From contig CP128433.1 of assembly GCA_032615215.1 (NCBI GenBank), positions 4,262,501 through 4,326,500 on the forward strand: a DNA stretch of 64,000 bases, written 5' to 3'. The notes below the pieces were generated by a model that worked only from the letters and a program-made list of their open reading frames with translations, searched no databases and was not told the origin of the DNA. This DNA is from Microbulbifer sp. MKSA007 (GTDB taxonomy: Bacteria > Pseudomonadota > Gammaproteobacteria > Pseudomonadales > Cellvibrionaceae). Shown in pieces: positions 9,163-18,686 of the stretch. Position numbers and translations under genes: made by a program. Numbering within the stretch: the stretch's first letter is position 1; each line of letters starts with the position of its first letter.

Positions 9163-9903
9163 CGCTAGTCCTCTCTGATTATTGTGTTTTTTTTAATTAT
9201 GAGCAGTATCATTTGTCCGGGCAGATTGCACCAATATGCAGCACACCCTGAGCGGAGTTACCAAGATAACTAAGCAGTAAAGCCATTAAATAACGACTTT
9301 TACCCGGCTTGGCTAGATCCGCCGAATGAATATGGCAGATGAAACACCTAAAAAGGCAGAATCTCTGACAGTTATTGTTTTACCTTAAGTTACTGAAGAT
9401 CAGCTATTAGTGCAATTATTGTTATCAACCATAAAATGCGAATGGCTGGTCACAAAGGAGCAGGCTCTTTGCTGCTTAATTGGGACATCAGGTCTAACAA
9501 AAGTATCCCATTTATCAGGACGCTACTTACTAATAGAACTAAAAACTAGTGCATTGTGGTACACAGTGTCACATGAATGTAATTCGAAATGACTTTTGAT
9601 TTCTTAAAAATTTAATCCGCACTAATTTCTAATTTGATATCAGGCTTACAGAAAAACGACAAAAATCCACGGAGACTTAAAATCTATTTAAGGCAATTAA
9701 TACATTAACCTTAATTTAATTAAGAGCATTAACAGCTCTTAAACATTGAAAATAGCCGCCTCAATACTTCAGAGAAAATAACTTTAATTTCTCAATCAAG
9801 AATATACTTTCAGAGCTCGCAACAGCGAAAGCACTGTCAGTTTTGTTTAAAAATAGATGTGTTTAACTGGGCGTTAAAAGCGAGATTGAGGAGGGAGAAA
9901 TGG
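9163..9903. other. Long AT-rich intergenic region
   Basis: About 740 bases between lipA and the acyl-CoA synthetase contain no convincing gene. A 60-codon plus-strand frame at 9410-9592 has no family resemblance and no SD. An eight-base hairpin (TTAAGAGC/GCTCTTAA, 9720-9742) is present without a clear role. The promoter of the acyl-CoA synthetase should lie near 9170-9300. Confidence 0.45.
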
Positions 9904-9934
9904 GGAGAGGGATGTGAAAAACACCCCCCTCTCC
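9904..9934 (-). terminator. Hairpin downstream of lipA
   Basis: On the minus strand GGAGAGGG pairs with CCCTCTCC, with an inner GTG/CAC pair around a T-rich loop. It starts about a dozen bases after the lipA stop and is followed by a pyrimidine-rich stretch. It probably ends the mrdA-lipA transcript. Confidence 0.55.
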
Positions 9935-9945
9935 TACAAATTGTA

Positions 9946-10929
9946 TTAACCTACCTTTTCTCCGTGAGCCTGCTTATCAGCATGGTAAGAAGAACGTACC
10001 AAGGGACCACAGGCCGCGTGCTTAAAGCCGATTTGCTCGGCGTAGCGGCGATACTCTTCAAACTCATCCGGATGGACGTAGCGTTGTACCGGTAAATGTT
10101 CTTTACTCGGTTGCAGATACTGGCCGATCGTAAGCATATCGATATCATGCTCGCGCATATCGTCCATTACCTGGAAAATTTCCTCTTTCTCCTCACCCAG
10201 GCCAACCATCAACCCGGACTTGGTCAGTACGTCAGGGCGACGCTTTTTGTATTCCTGCAGCAGCTTTAAAGACCACTTGTAATTGGCACCGGGACGAGAC
10301 TCTTTATACAGGCGTGGCACAGTTTCCAAATTGTGGTTAAACACATCCGGAGCTTCTTTCTCCAGAATGTCCAGCGCTACATCCATACGGCCGCGGAAAT
10401 CCGGAGTGAGAATTTCCACTTGCAGGTTCGGGGATTGCGCTCTCGATTCACGAATACAATTGGCAAAATGCTCGGCGCCACCATCGCGCAAGTCATCCCG
10501 GTCAACAGAGGTGATTACCACATAGCGCAAACTCATTGCAGCAATGGCATCCGCCAGGTTCTTGGGCTCTTCCGGGTCCAGTGGATTGGGCTTACCGTGG
10601 CCTACGTCGCAGAAAGGACAGCGACGGGTACAGATTTCACCCATGATCATAAATGTCGCGGTACCGCCACTAAAGCACTCTCCCAAATTAGGGCAGCTCG
10701 CCTCTTCACAAACCGTTGACAGTTTTTGTGAGCGGAGAATATTTTTGATGCGATCCACTTCTTTTGAAGCGGGAACCTTTACGCGAATCCAGTCAGGCTT
10801 ACGCAGCAGGTTATCGCTGGCAATTACCTTCACCGGGATACGCTCTACCTTATCGCCATCGCGAAGTTTCTCCCCCTGCTGGAGGCGGCGAGTGCGCTTA
10901 ACGGGCACCAGGTTGGGTTTATCAGCCAT
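9946..10929 (-). CDS. lipA: Lipoyl synthase
   Basis: The 327-residue radical-SAM enzyme inserts two sulfurs into octanoyl chains on lipoyl domains. It has both iron-sulfur motifs: the auxiliary cluster CEEASCPNLGEC (Cys 74, 79, 85) and the radical-SAM cluster CTRRCPFC (Cys 100, 104, 107). The C-terminal RSSYHADKQ matches the conserved RSSY end that ligates the auxiliary cluster. It overlaps the end of lipB by eight bases, so the octanoyl transfer and sulfur insertion steps are translationally linked. It is the last gene of the leftward cell-wall/lipoate block. Confidence 0.98.
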   Translation of the reverse strand: MADKPNLVPVKRTRRLQQGEKLRDGDKVERIPVKVIASDNLLRKPDWIRVKVPASKEVDRIKNILRSQKLSTVCEEASCPNLGECFSGGTATFMIMGEICTRRCPFCDVGHGKPNPLDPEEPKNLADAIAAMSLRYVVITSVDRDDLRDGGAEHFANCIRESRAQSPNLQVEILTPDFRGRMDVALDILEKEAPDVFNHNLETVPRLYKESRPGANYKWSLKLLQEYKKRRPDVLTKSGLMVGLGEEKEEIFQVMDDMREHDIDMLTIGQYLQPSKEHLPVQRYVHPDEFEEYRRYAEQIGFKHAACGPLVRSSYHADKQAHGEKVG

Positions 10930-11623
10930 TACTTAATTCCTGCTGTTCTGCGCTCAGCTGCGCAAATACTTTTTCATCAATGGGTTGCCACTGGGCGTCG
11001 GGCAACTGAAGAGTGTGGAGCAGCTCGCGTACAAAAATCTCGGCGACCTGGCTCCAACTCGGGGTTGGTTCCAATATTTCTGCCATCTGCACCATCTGCA
11101 TCCCCGCATAGCCACAGGGGTTGATCCGCAGGAATGGAGCCAGATCCATATCGATATTGATGGCGATACCGTGGAAACTGCACCCCCGCCGAACTCGCAA
11201 TCCGATAGAGGCAATTTTACTCCCCGCACCTGGGCCTTTAGTGAGGTAGACCCCAGGCGCATCGGCCCTGGGTGCCGCTGCAACACCAAAGGTTTCCAGC
11301 ATTGCCACCGTGGCAGTTTCCAGGGCAGTGACCAGATCACGCACGCCGATTTTTGCTCTGCGCAGGTCCAGCAATGGGTACACCACCAACTGGCCGGGGC
11401 CGTGATAAGTCACCTGTCCCCCACGATCCACCTGAACCACGGGTATATCACCGGTATTCAGCAGGTGCTCGGCTTTGCCTGCCTGCCCCTGGGTGAAAAC
11501 CGGCTCGTGCTCTACACACCAGATCTCGTCGACACTTTCGCCATCGCGACTATCGGTATAGCGCGACATCGCCTGCCAGACACTCTTGTAATCTCGCCGC
11601 GCAAGATCGCGAACAATGGTCAT
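10922..11623 (-). CDS. lipB: Octanoyl-ACP:protein N-octanoyltransferase
   Basis: The 233-residue protein transfers octanoate from acyl carrier protein to lipoyl domains, supplying LipA. The catalytic Cys is in NPCGYAGMQM (about C170) and the conserved lysine in GSKIASIG (about K136). The substrate-tunnel motif DRGGQVTYHGPGQLVVYP is intact. Its ATG shares a base with the stop codon of the upstream DUF493 gene (TGATG), and its end overlaps lipA, so the three are co-translated. Confidence 0.97.
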   Translation of the reverse strand: MTIVRDLARRDYKSVWQAMSRYTDSRDGESVDEIWCVEHEPVFTQGQAGKAEHLLNTGDIPVVQVDRGGQVTYHGPGQLVVYPLLDLRRAKIGVRDLVTALETATVAMLETFGVAAAPRADAPGVYLTKGPGAGSKIASIGLRVRRGCSFHGIAINIDMDLAPFLRINPCGYAGMQMVQMAEILEPTPSWSQVAEIFVRELLHTLQLPDAQWQPIDEKVFAQLSAEQQELSNG

Positions 11624-11904
11624 CAGAGCACCATATGCACAGCGGGGTGCTGTTTCAGTTCTTCAAATAATGCTTTGAGCTGCTCCTCACCAGTGGCGAG
11701 GATAAAGAAAGTCATTGAGGTGAATTTACCAGTACTACTGTCACGTAAGGTAACGCGCTCTTCGTCCAGGCCGGGGGCATGGCGACGCATCACATCCAGT
11801 ACAAATTCGTGCGCCTCATCATTGGCATCACGCACGACCTTGACCATGTAGTCTTCGCAGGGAAATTCAATTTTCGGGGCTTTTTGATTGGGATCTTGAC
11901 TCAT
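11623..11904 (-). CDS. ybeD: DUF493 family protein YbeD
   Basis: The 93-residue protein is the DUF493/YbeD protein that almost always sits between dacA and lipB. It has an ACT-like compact fold with motifs FPCEDYMVKVV and STGKFTSMTFFI. The function is unproven; its location suggests a regulatory role in lipoate metabolism. I chose the ATG at 11904 because GGAGAG lies seven bases upstream. An in-frame start at 11952 would add a tail not seen in the family. The stop overlaps the lipB start. Confidence 0.9.
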   Translation of the reverse strand: MSQDPNQKAPKIEFPCEDYMVKVVRDANDEAHEFVLDVMRRHAPGLDEERVTLRDSSTGKFTSMTFFILATGEEQLKALFEELKQHPAVHMVL

Positions 11905-12037
11905 ACCACTCTCCGGGGCCGGGCTGTTAGATATTGAGAAAAGCTTAGGCACAGCCGGGCGGCGATTATACAGCGGCTAAACAGTAGTGGACAGTGAGCA
12001 AAAGGGGAAGTGGACAGAGACTGAGGAGGGATGGACA

Positions 12038-12060
12038 GGGATGGGAATCATTCCCATCCC
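12038..12060. terminator. Perfect 11-bp hairpin after dacA
   Basis: GGGATGGGAAT and ATTCCCATCCC form an almost loopless perfect inverted repeat, 12 bases after the dacA stop codon. There is no U run in the dacA direction, so it could be a processing or attenuation structure between dacA and the ybeD-lipB-lipA genes instead of a full terminator. Confidence 0.5.
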
Positions 12061-12071
12061 TAAATCAGCAA

Positions 12072-13235
12072 TTAGCTAAAAAAGCCCATTACAAAGCGCT
12101 TGATGGAGTCCCACATGCGCTTGAAGAAACCGGCACGCTCCACATCTTCGGCAGCAACTGCTTTAACATCGGCGACAGTCTCACCATCCAGGGTCACAAC
12201 AACTTTACCCACTGGCTGGCCCTTCTGCACAGGCGCTTCCAGCTCACCATCCACAATCAGGTCGGCCTTAATGCCTTCCTCACCGCCACGGGGGATAGTA
12301 ACGAATACATCTTTAGCTACGGCAATACCCACGCTGGGCTCTTTACCACCCCAGACACGCTCCGTCTGCAACTCTTCACCCTGACCATAGACCTTGTGGG
12401 TTTGGTAGTAGCGGAAGCCGTAGGCGAGCAGTTTTTGGGTCTCAGAGGCGCGCTTCTCATCACTGTCGGTGCCGACAACAATAGCAACCAGGCGCATGCC
12501 GCGCTTCATTGCAGAAGCTACCAGGCAGTACCCTGCTTCTTCCGTATGACCGGTCTTAATTCCATCTACAGAGGAATCGCGCCATAGCAAACGGTTGCGG
12601 TTAGGCTGGTTAATTCCGGAATAGCTGAAATACTTCTCGGAATAAATATCGTAATGCTCTGGGTGGTCCATTATCAGCGCGCGCGCCAGTACACCCAGGT
12701 CATGGGCAGTCGTTACATGCCCCTCTGCAGGCCAGCCAGTGGCGTTGACGAAGTTAGTATCTTCCATTCCCAGCAGCTCTGCCTGCTGGTTCATAACTTC
12801 GGCAAAGACCTCTTCGCTACCGGAGACGTGTTCTGCCAGAGCGATACTCGCATCGTTACCGGACTGAATAATCACACCGCGCATCAAGTCGATAACCGGC
12901 ACCTGGTCACCCACTTTGACAAACATCTTGGAGCCACCCTTACGCCAGGCCTTTTCAGAGATACGAACCATATCGTTTTCTTTGATGCTCCCCTTAAGGA
13001 TCTCCTCAGAAACGATATAGGCCGTCATCATCTTGGTAAGGCTTGCCGGCGGTACCGGAGTATCCGCCTCGTGCTCAACCAGGACCTGACCGGTATTGGC
13101 ATCTAAGAGCAGGTAAGACTTCGCCGCCAATTGGGGCGGTGCAGGGATAAGAGATTGCGCCTGGGCCAGGCCCGCACATAACAACAGGAAAGAACAGGCG
13201 ATAATCCGTGTGATCATAGGTATATGTCTCGTCAT
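12072..13235 (-). CDS. dacA: Serine-type D-Ala-D-Ala carboxypeptidase (PBP5/6 family)
   Basis: The 387-residue protein trims the terminal D-Ala from periplasmic peptidoglycan pentapeptides. A signal peptide ends at LAQAQ. The penicillin-binding motifs are present: SLTK (Ser about 65), SGN (in IIQSGNDAS) and KTG (in DGIKTGHTEEAG). A PBP5 C-terminal beta domain and a final amphipathic helix (FKRMWDSIKRFVMGFF) anchor it to the inner membrane. The second methionine (13217) is a possible start that gives a cleaner signal peptide. It sits in the elongation block between rlpA and ybeD, as in Pseudomonas. Confidence 0.96.
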   Translation of the reverse strand: MTRHIPMITRIIACSFLLLCAGLAQAQSLIPAPPQLAAKSYLLLDANTGQVLVEHEADTPVPPASLTKMMTAYIVSEEILKGSIKENDMVRISEKAWRKGGSKMFVKVGDQVPVIDLMRGVIIQSGNDASIALAEHVSGSEEVFAEVMNQQAELLGMEDTNFVNATGWPAEGHVTTAHDLGVLARALIMDHPEHYDIYSEKYFSYSGINQPNRNRLLWRDSSVDGIKTGHTEEAGYCLVASAMKRGMRLVAIVVGTDSDEKRASETQKLLAYGFRYYQTHKVYGQGEELQTERVWGGKEPSVGIAVAKDVFVTIPRGGEEGIKADLIVDGELEAPVQKGQPVGKVVVTLDGETVADVKAVAAEDVERAGFFKRMWDSIKRFVMGFFS

Positions 13236-13456
13236 TCCTCGTTTTCGTTGGCTTAACCTGCAACGAAATCTACAAGGTTAATCAGCGGCACTAGAGCTTG
13301 TCACCAAACGCCGCCTATCATTACAAAATTACAAAATACAAGAAAAAACGCGTCAATGCGCACTATTTTGTGAACGGGTATTCAAATGACTGCCACCGAT
13401 ATCATCAGTCACAATCATTTAAGGCGGTTATCACCCATCCCTATTAGCCCACAACA

Positions 13457-14332
13457 CTATTCGTAAACTACTTGTGGCTGTCCAAATTGCTTCTGCTCAA
13501 CAGTTTCCCGCGCTGTTGCCAAAGCTCTCTGCTGGGTGAGTGGACCAATTCGAACTCGATAATAAGTCTTGCCGCCACTCTGAACAGAACTAACAGCAAC
13601 AGGATAGTCAATGGCCGCTGCCAATTGGGTGCGAATTTCCTGGGCCTGCGCGGAACTGCTATAAGCACCAACTTGCAGATAGGTATTGTCGGGCAACTTG
13701 ATAGTCGTATCTTCCGCCAAACCAGCGGTGCCATCACTATTGGCCAGCACTTCATTGGCCGCCGGCAACGCGGCCGGGTCCAGAGCCTCTACCTCAACCC
13801 GAGCAATGCCTTTATCAATGTATCCAAGCTTTTGCGCAGCAGTATAACTGAGGTCGATGATGCGCCCGTGCACAAAGGGCCCCCGATCGTTTACCCGCAC
13901 GATAATACTGCGGCCATTGTCGAGATTGGTGACCTTGGCATAGCTGGGCAGTGGTAGCGTTTTATGGGCAGCAGACATGGCATACATATTGTAGACCTCG
14001 CCATTTGCAGTGCGTCGGCCGTGGAATTTTGTTCCATACCAGGAAGCCTGCCCCACCTCTTTATAGCCCTTGACGTCATTGCGTACACGATACGTGACAC
14101 CGTTGACCTTATAAGGGGATTTATTGCCGGCGTCGCCGATCGGCTCGCGGACAGGGATCGGCTCAGGGGCTGCTTGCATATTTACCGGAGCAGCAGGGCC
14201 ACTATCCTTGATGCTATTAAAGTCCGGTTGCTTGGTGTTTTCGGTTTTCTGTGGTTTTGGCTGCGGGCCACTACAGGCCGCTAATATCAGGACCGCCAGG
14301 GCCACTCCCCAACGCGCTTTGCACTGAAACAT
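13457..14332 (-). CDS. rlpA: RlpA-type septal ring lytic transglycosylase
   Basis: The 291-residue lipoprotein (lipobox LAAC) has a double-psi beta-barrel domain, with GQASWYGTKFHGRRTANGE and the catalytic-site residues VRVNDRGPFVHGRIIDLS. A C-terminal SPOR domain runs from YLQVGAYSSSAQA to VRIGPL. RlpA proteins cleave peptidoglycan strands lacking stem peptides, and the SPOR domain brings them to division sites. I chose the ATG at 14332 because a G-rich SD precedes it and it gives a proper lipoprotein signal; 14353 is an upstream alternative. It follows mltB in the block. Confidence 0.95.
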   Translation of the reverse strand: MFQCKARWGVALAVLILAACSGPQPKPQKTENTKQPDFNSIKDSGPAAPVNMQAAPEPIPVREPIGDAGNKSPYKVNGVTYRVRNDVKGYKEVGQASWYGTKFHGRRTANGEVYNMYAMSAAHKTLPLPSYAKVTNLDNGRSIIVRVNDRGPFVHGRIIDLSYTAAQKLGYIDKGIARVEVEALDPAALPAANEVLANSDGTAGLAEDTTIKLPDNTYLQVGAYSSSAQAQEIRTQLAAAIDYPVAVSSVQSGGKTYYRVRIGPLTQQRALATARETVEQKQFGQPQVVYE

Positions 14333-14419
14333 AATCCCCCCGGCGCGCGACAACTTATTGCTGCCGTCTCCAAGCCGCTATTATCTGGAACTGCTAAATA
14401 AAATAGAAAAATATGAACA

Positions 14420-14452
14420 CTAAAAACCCAAATGGTTCCCTCCATTTGGGTT
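14420..14452 (-). terminator. Intrinsic terminator after mltB
   Basis: On the minus strand AACCCAAATGG pairs with CCATTTGGGTT around a six-base loop, followed by TTTAG. It lies directly after the mltB stop and may partly separate mltB from rlpA. Confidence 0.75.
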
Positions 14453-14479
14453 AAATTTAGCTGCGGGACTGAAGCCGCC

Positions 14480-15490
14480 TTAAGACTTGCCGCCTCTCGC
14501 TTTAACAATCTCTTGGGCCAGGTCATTGACGGCCATAGCGTAAAGGCGACTGCGGTTATAGCGGGTGATAGTCGCGAAATTATTCAAACCGAGCCAATAC
14601 TGTTTTCCCTGCTCAGTTTGCAGGGAGAATACGTTGGCCGGCATTTCCGGAGCCACCTGGCTAGTAGCGTTAAAGCCTTTGTCCGCCAATTCTCCAACGG
14701 TCCACTGCGGCTGCAGAGTATCGTTGACGATTGTCATGTCCGCATTCGGGCGGGGGCTGGCCAGTACCGCGACCGGTTCACCGGGCTTCCATCCATGTTT
14801 AACGAAATAGTTAGCCACACTGCCGATCGCATCGGTAGGGTTGTTCCATATATCCGCCTTGCCATCGTCGCTGAAGTCCACCGCATAAGAGCGGTAGCTT
14901 GAAGGCATGAATTGACCGTAGCCCATAGCCCCAGCATAAGAGCCCTTGAGAGCCAAGGGGTCCATATCCTGCTCACGAGTCAGCAGAAGGTAGTTTTCTA
15001 ACTCTTTGGTAAAAAACGCAGAGCGACGGGGGTAGTTAAATGCCAGCGTGGAAAGTGCATCCAAAACCCGGTAGCCGCCCATATTACCGCCGTATCGGGT
15101 TTCAATTCCGATGATGGCAACAATCATCTCTGCCGGTACACCGTATTTCTTTTCAGCCTCAGCCAGGGCCTCGGCATTTTGATCCCAAAAGTCTACCCCA
15201 CCGGCAATGCTCTGCGGGGTAAGAAACATTTTGCGATATTCGTGCCAGGGCTTGGCTTTCTCAGCTGGCCGTTTGATCGCCTTTAGGATGGAATCTTTGC
15301 GCTTGGCCTCACGCATCAGAGTCTGCATTTCTTCGCGATTAAAATCGTGCTCTTCCACCATATAATCTACGAATTCTTGCGCTTGTTTATTATTTCCGTG
15401 ACCCGGTTCCTGCGCACAGGCGGCGAGGGCCAGTCCCATCCCGATTAATAATCCCGAGGTCCACTTCAAAACGACCGCTCCTGTCTTCAT
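14480..15490 (-). CDS. mltB: Membrane-bound lytic murein transglycosylase B
   Basis: The 336-residue protein has a lipoprotein signal (LAAC). The family-3 lytic transglycosylase core follows, with the catalytic Glu in IIGIETRYGGNMG and the substrate motif GAMGYGQFMPSSY. A DGKADIW loop resembles the EF-hand-like site of E. coli Slt35. It cleaves glycan strands to 1,6-anhydro ends in the periplasm. It follows rodA, matching the Pseudomonas sltB1 position. A hairpin terminator follows it. Confidence 0.95.
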   Translation of the reverse strand: MKTGAVVLKWTSGLLIGMGLALAACAQEPGHGNNKQAQEFVDYMVEEHDFNREEMQTLMREAKRKDSILKAIKRPAEKAKPWHEYRKMFLTPQSIAGGVDFWDQNAEALAEAEKKYGVPAEMIVAIIGIETRYGGNMGGYRVLDALSTLAFNYPRRSAFFTKELENYLLLTREQDMDPLALKGSYAGAMGYGQFMPSSYRSYAVDFSDDGKADIWNNPTDAIGSVANYFVKHGWKPGEPVAVLASPRPNADMTIVNDTLQPQWTVGELADKGFNATSQVAPEMPANVFSLQTEQGKQYWLGLNNFATITRYNRSRLYAMAVNDLAQEIVKARGGKS

Positions 15491-15532
15491 CTCGCGTCTC
15501 TAAATCCGGTTATTGTCCCTATGCAGTGTTCC

Positions 15533-16678
15533 TCAAAAGTGAACTCTGCGCCGCTCAGTGCCAACAGCCATCAACAAGCCAAATCCGGCCATCAATGTAA
15601 TCAAGGATGTCCCGCCGTAACTAATCACAGGCAAAGGCACCCCAACTACCGGCAACAATCCTGTAACCATACCAATGTTTACAAATACATAGACAAAAAA
15701 AGTGAGGGTAATACTCCCCGCCAACAATCGGCCAAATACGTGCTGGGCCATAAAGCTGATGTAAATGCCACGGGCGATAATCAATACATATAGCAAAAGC
15801 AGCAACAGGGCGCCGCGCATGCCCCACTCCTCCGACAGTACCGCGATAATAAAATCGGTATGGCTCTCCGGCAGGAAATCGAGCTGTGACTGGGTTCCCT
15901 GCAGGTAGCCTTTGCCGTAAACACCACCGGAGCCGATAGCCGCTTTGGAGTTAAATATATTCCAACCAGCACCAAAACGGTCATCATCTGGGTTGAGCAG
16001 GGTCAAAATTCGCTGCCGTTGGTAATCGTGGAGCCCCCAGTGCCAAATTGGATAGGCAGCAACCAACAGCGCCATTGCCGCCGCACTGATCATCTTCCAA
16101 CTCAACCCAGCTAGATACAGGGCAAAAAGACCGGACGCCGCAATCAGGATCGAGGTCCCCAAATCCGGTTGCCGTACGATAAGAGCTGCGGGAATCGCCA
16201 CAATTGCCAAAGCTCCAATCACCGTGGTCAGTGATGGCGGCAAGCGGCGTTGATGCAGGTAAGCTGCCACTGCCATGGGAACACCGAGCTTCATCACTTC
16301 CGACGGCTGGAAGCGAAATCCGCCTATCTCCAACCAGCGCTGCGCCCCCATCGCCTTGGTGCCAAAAAACAATACCCCAACCAATAGCGCACAACCGGCC
16401 AAATAGGCCCAGGGAGACCAGCGCCGATAAAAATCCAGGGGAATTTGCGCAACGATAAACATGCCCACGAAGGCCACGCACATAAAAATCGACTGGCGCC
16501 GCACATAGTTCATATCACCGCCAGAAGCGCTGTACAGCACTCCAAGTCCTACGGCTGCCAACACCAACAACAGCACCAGTAGCGGTATATCAATATGCAG
16601 GCGGCGGGAAAGACTGACCGGCTTGCGCAGACTGCCGTGGGCATCTGACAAACGGTGGGAGAAATCGCGACTAGCCAT
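15533..16678 (-). CDS. rodA: Rod-shape determining SEDS glycosyltransferase RodA
   Basis: The 381-residue integral membrane protein belongs to the FtsW/RodA/SpoVE family, which polymerises lipid II. It has about ten hydrophobic segments and the conserved motifs GAQRWLEIGGFRFQPSEVMK, PDLGTS and, near the end, PVISYGGTS. It overlaps mrdA by eight bases, as expected for partners in the elongasome (RodA-PBP2). Confidence 0.98.
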   Translation of the reverse strand: MASRDFSHRLSDAHGSLRKPVSLSRRLHIDIPLLVLLLVLAAVGLGVLYSASGGDMNYVRRQSIFMCVAFVGMFIVAQIPLDFYRRWSPWAYLAGCALLVGVLFFGTKAMGAQRWLEIGGFRFQPSEVMKLGVPMAVAAYLHQRRLPPSLTTVIGALAIVAIPAALIVRQPDLGTSILIAASGLFALYLAGLSWKMISAAAMALLVAAYPIWHWGLHDYQRQRILTLLNPDDDRFGAGWNIFNSKAAIGSGGVYGKGYLQGTQSQLDFLPESHTDFIIAVLSEEWGMRGALLLLLLYVLIIARGIYISFMAQHVFGRLLAGSITLTFFVYVFVNIGMVTGLLPVVGVPLPVISYGGTSLITLMAGFGLLMAVGTERRRVHF

Positions 16679-18566
16679 TGCCAGCCCCCTCGCTCAAATA
16701 AGTGGTATCCGCCGTCTTCTGCGGTTCCAACTGCGGGCGTGACATCCACTCCGCAAATAGCTCTCTTGCCACCGGGGCAGCGACCTTGCCGCCGCCCTCA
16801 CCATTTTCGACTAATACCGAAACAGCGATACGGGGGTTATCCACAGGCGCGAAGGCCACAAACAGGGCGTGGTCTCGGTGGCGCTCTTGCAGGGCCTCTG
16901 AGTCATAGCGCTCCCCCTGGGCAATACCGACCACCTGAGCGGTACCGGACTTACCCGCCACGCGGAAGTCCAGATCTTTACCTGCCCGTTTCCCGGTACC
17001 GGTACGGTGGTTGACTACAGCCTCCATTCCCTCGAATACCAAATCCCAGTGATCAGGGCGGGCCTCGAGGTTGTGCAGTATCTCGGGAGGTTGTTCCACC
17101 CCGTTGATCGACTTGACCATCTGCGGGCGGTAGTGGGTACCGCGATTGGCAATCGTGGCAGTCATTACTGCAAGCTGCAGTGGCGTCGCCAACACAAAAC
17201 CCTGCCCCAGCACCGCATTCAAACTGTCACCGGGAAACCAGGGCATACCGCGGGCACCGCGCTTCCAATCTCTAGAGGGAAACAACCCGGAGCGCTCCAT
17301 GGGCAAGTCGACTCCGGTCTTTGTCCCCAGGCCAAAATGGGAGGCGATGCTGTGCATATCATCGATATCCCAGCGGTGCGCCATATCCCAAAAGTAGACG
17401 TCACAGCTCTGCGCCATGGCCTGTATCAGATCCACTTTCTCACCGTGCCCCCAGCGCACGTGGTCGCGGTAGATGCGCGGATCGTTGGGCAGCTTGTAAA
17501 AGCCGGGGTCCTTGACTGTACTCTCTCGAGTAATAATGCCCGCCTGGAGTCCACCCAGCCCCATCAACGGCTTTAAAGTGGAACCCGGTGGATACTGACC
17601 CTGCACCGCCCGATTAAACAGGGGCACATCGAGGGAATCGCTGAGGGCGCGATAGTCGGCAAAGCTGATGCCGGTCACAAACAAATTGGGGTCGAAGGAC
17701 GGCTTGCTGACAAACGCCAACACGCCACCGCTATTTACATCGATCGCAACTACTGCACCGCGACGATCTCCCAGGGCATCAGAGGCGACTTGTTGCAGTT
17801 GAGCATCCAGGTTGAGCACCAGATCCGAGCCCGGTTTGGGGTCCTGGCGCTCCAGTACTCGTAAAACCCGGCCACGAGCATTAATTTCAACATTTTCATA
17901 ACCGACCTCACCAAGCAGGAGGTCCTCGTAGGAGCGTTCCAACCCAACCTTACCGATGCTACGGGTACCGCGATAGCGGCGCACATCATCCTCGGTAAAG
18001 TTACTCAGGTCCCGGTCACTGATTCGCCCCACATAGCCCACACTGTGGGCAAATAAATCCCCGAGGGAGTAGTAACGCACCAACTCCGCCTCCACTGACA
18101 CCCCAGGCATACGGAATTGATTAACACTGATCCGTGCGATTTCATCTTCGTTCAAACGAAACCGGAGAGGCACTGGCTCATAGGGGCGCCGGCGCTTGAG
18201 GCGTTTCTGGAATTTGGTGACATCGTTTTCATCGAGTCGCACCAGGTTACCGATCAGCTCTAGCGTGACATCCATATCGCGAACGCGCTCGCGAACAATC
18301 GACAAGTTATAACTGGCGCGGTTATCGGCTAGCAAAATGCCGTTGCGGTCGTAGATCAATCCGCGGGTCGGCGCGACCGGGCGCACCTGGATACGGTTCT
18401 CATCAGATTGAGTGCGGTAGTCTTCGTAATTAACCACCTGGAGGTTGTAGAAACGCGCTACGAGAACACCCAGTAAAAAGATAACCCCCACAAGCGCCAC
18501 CAACATACGATTGCGAAACAATCGCTGCTCGGTATGGGGGTCCTTGAGATGGTAATCGTGCGGCAT
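16671..18566 (-). CDS. mrdA: Penicillin-binding protein 2, elongation transpeptidase
   Basis: The 631-residue class B PBP has a single N-terminal membrane helix (about residues 20-45), a dimerisation/pedestal domain (APTRGLIYDRNG) and a transpeptidase domain. The nucleophile lies in PPGSTLKPLMG (SxxK), followed by SCDVYFW (SxD-type) and KSGTAQV (KSG). It crosslinks new peptidoglycan during lateral growth together with RodA. It is followed by rodA with an overlap and preceded by rlmH. Confidence 0.97.
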   Translation of the reverse strand: MPHDYHLKDPHTEQRLFRNRMLVALVGVIFLLGVLVARFYNLQVVNYEDYRTQSDENRIQVRPVAPTRGLIYDRNGILLADNRASYNLSIVRERVRDMDVTLELIGNLVRLDENDVTKFQKRLKRRRPYEPVPLRFRLNEDEIARISVNQFRMPGVSVEAELVRYYSLGDLFAHSVGYVGRISDRDLSNFTEDDVRRYRGTRSIGKVGLERSYEDLLLGEVGYENVEINARGRVLRVLERQDPKPGSDLVLNLDAQLQQVASDALGDRRGAVVAIDVNSGGVLAFVSKPSFDPNLFVTGISFADYRALSDSLDVPLFNRAVQGQYPPGSTLKPLMGLGGLQAGIITRESTVKDPGFYKLPNDPRIYRDHVRWGHGEKVDLIQAMAQSCDVYFWDMAHRWDIDDMHSIASHFGLGTKTGVDLPMERSGLFPSRDWKRGARGMPWFPGDSLNAVLGQGFVLATPLQLAVMTATIANRGTHYRPQMVKSINGVEQPPEILHNLEARPDHWDLVFEGMEAVVNHRTGTGKRAGKDLDFRVAGKSGTAQVVGIAQGERYDSEALQERHRDHALFVAFAPVDNPRIAVSVLVENGEGGGKVAAPVARELFAEWMSRPQLEPQKTADTTYLSEGAGNG

Positions 18567-18686
18567 CAGAATTTATTCGATGGTTTTTGACTGGCGTGCA
18601 AAAAATCTAATTCCCTACATTAACACAGGGCGAGTCAGGAGAGAGAACCGAGTCGGCAAATCTCTTCGCGACTTATCGCAAATATT

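Noticed and set aside
9410..9592. 60-codon ORF in the gap upstream of lipA
   Set aside because: No SD, no family pattern, and AT-rich composition unlike the neighbouring genes.
10985..11851. 288-codon plus-strand ORF
   Set aside because: Antisense to lipB and ybeD; no domain seen.
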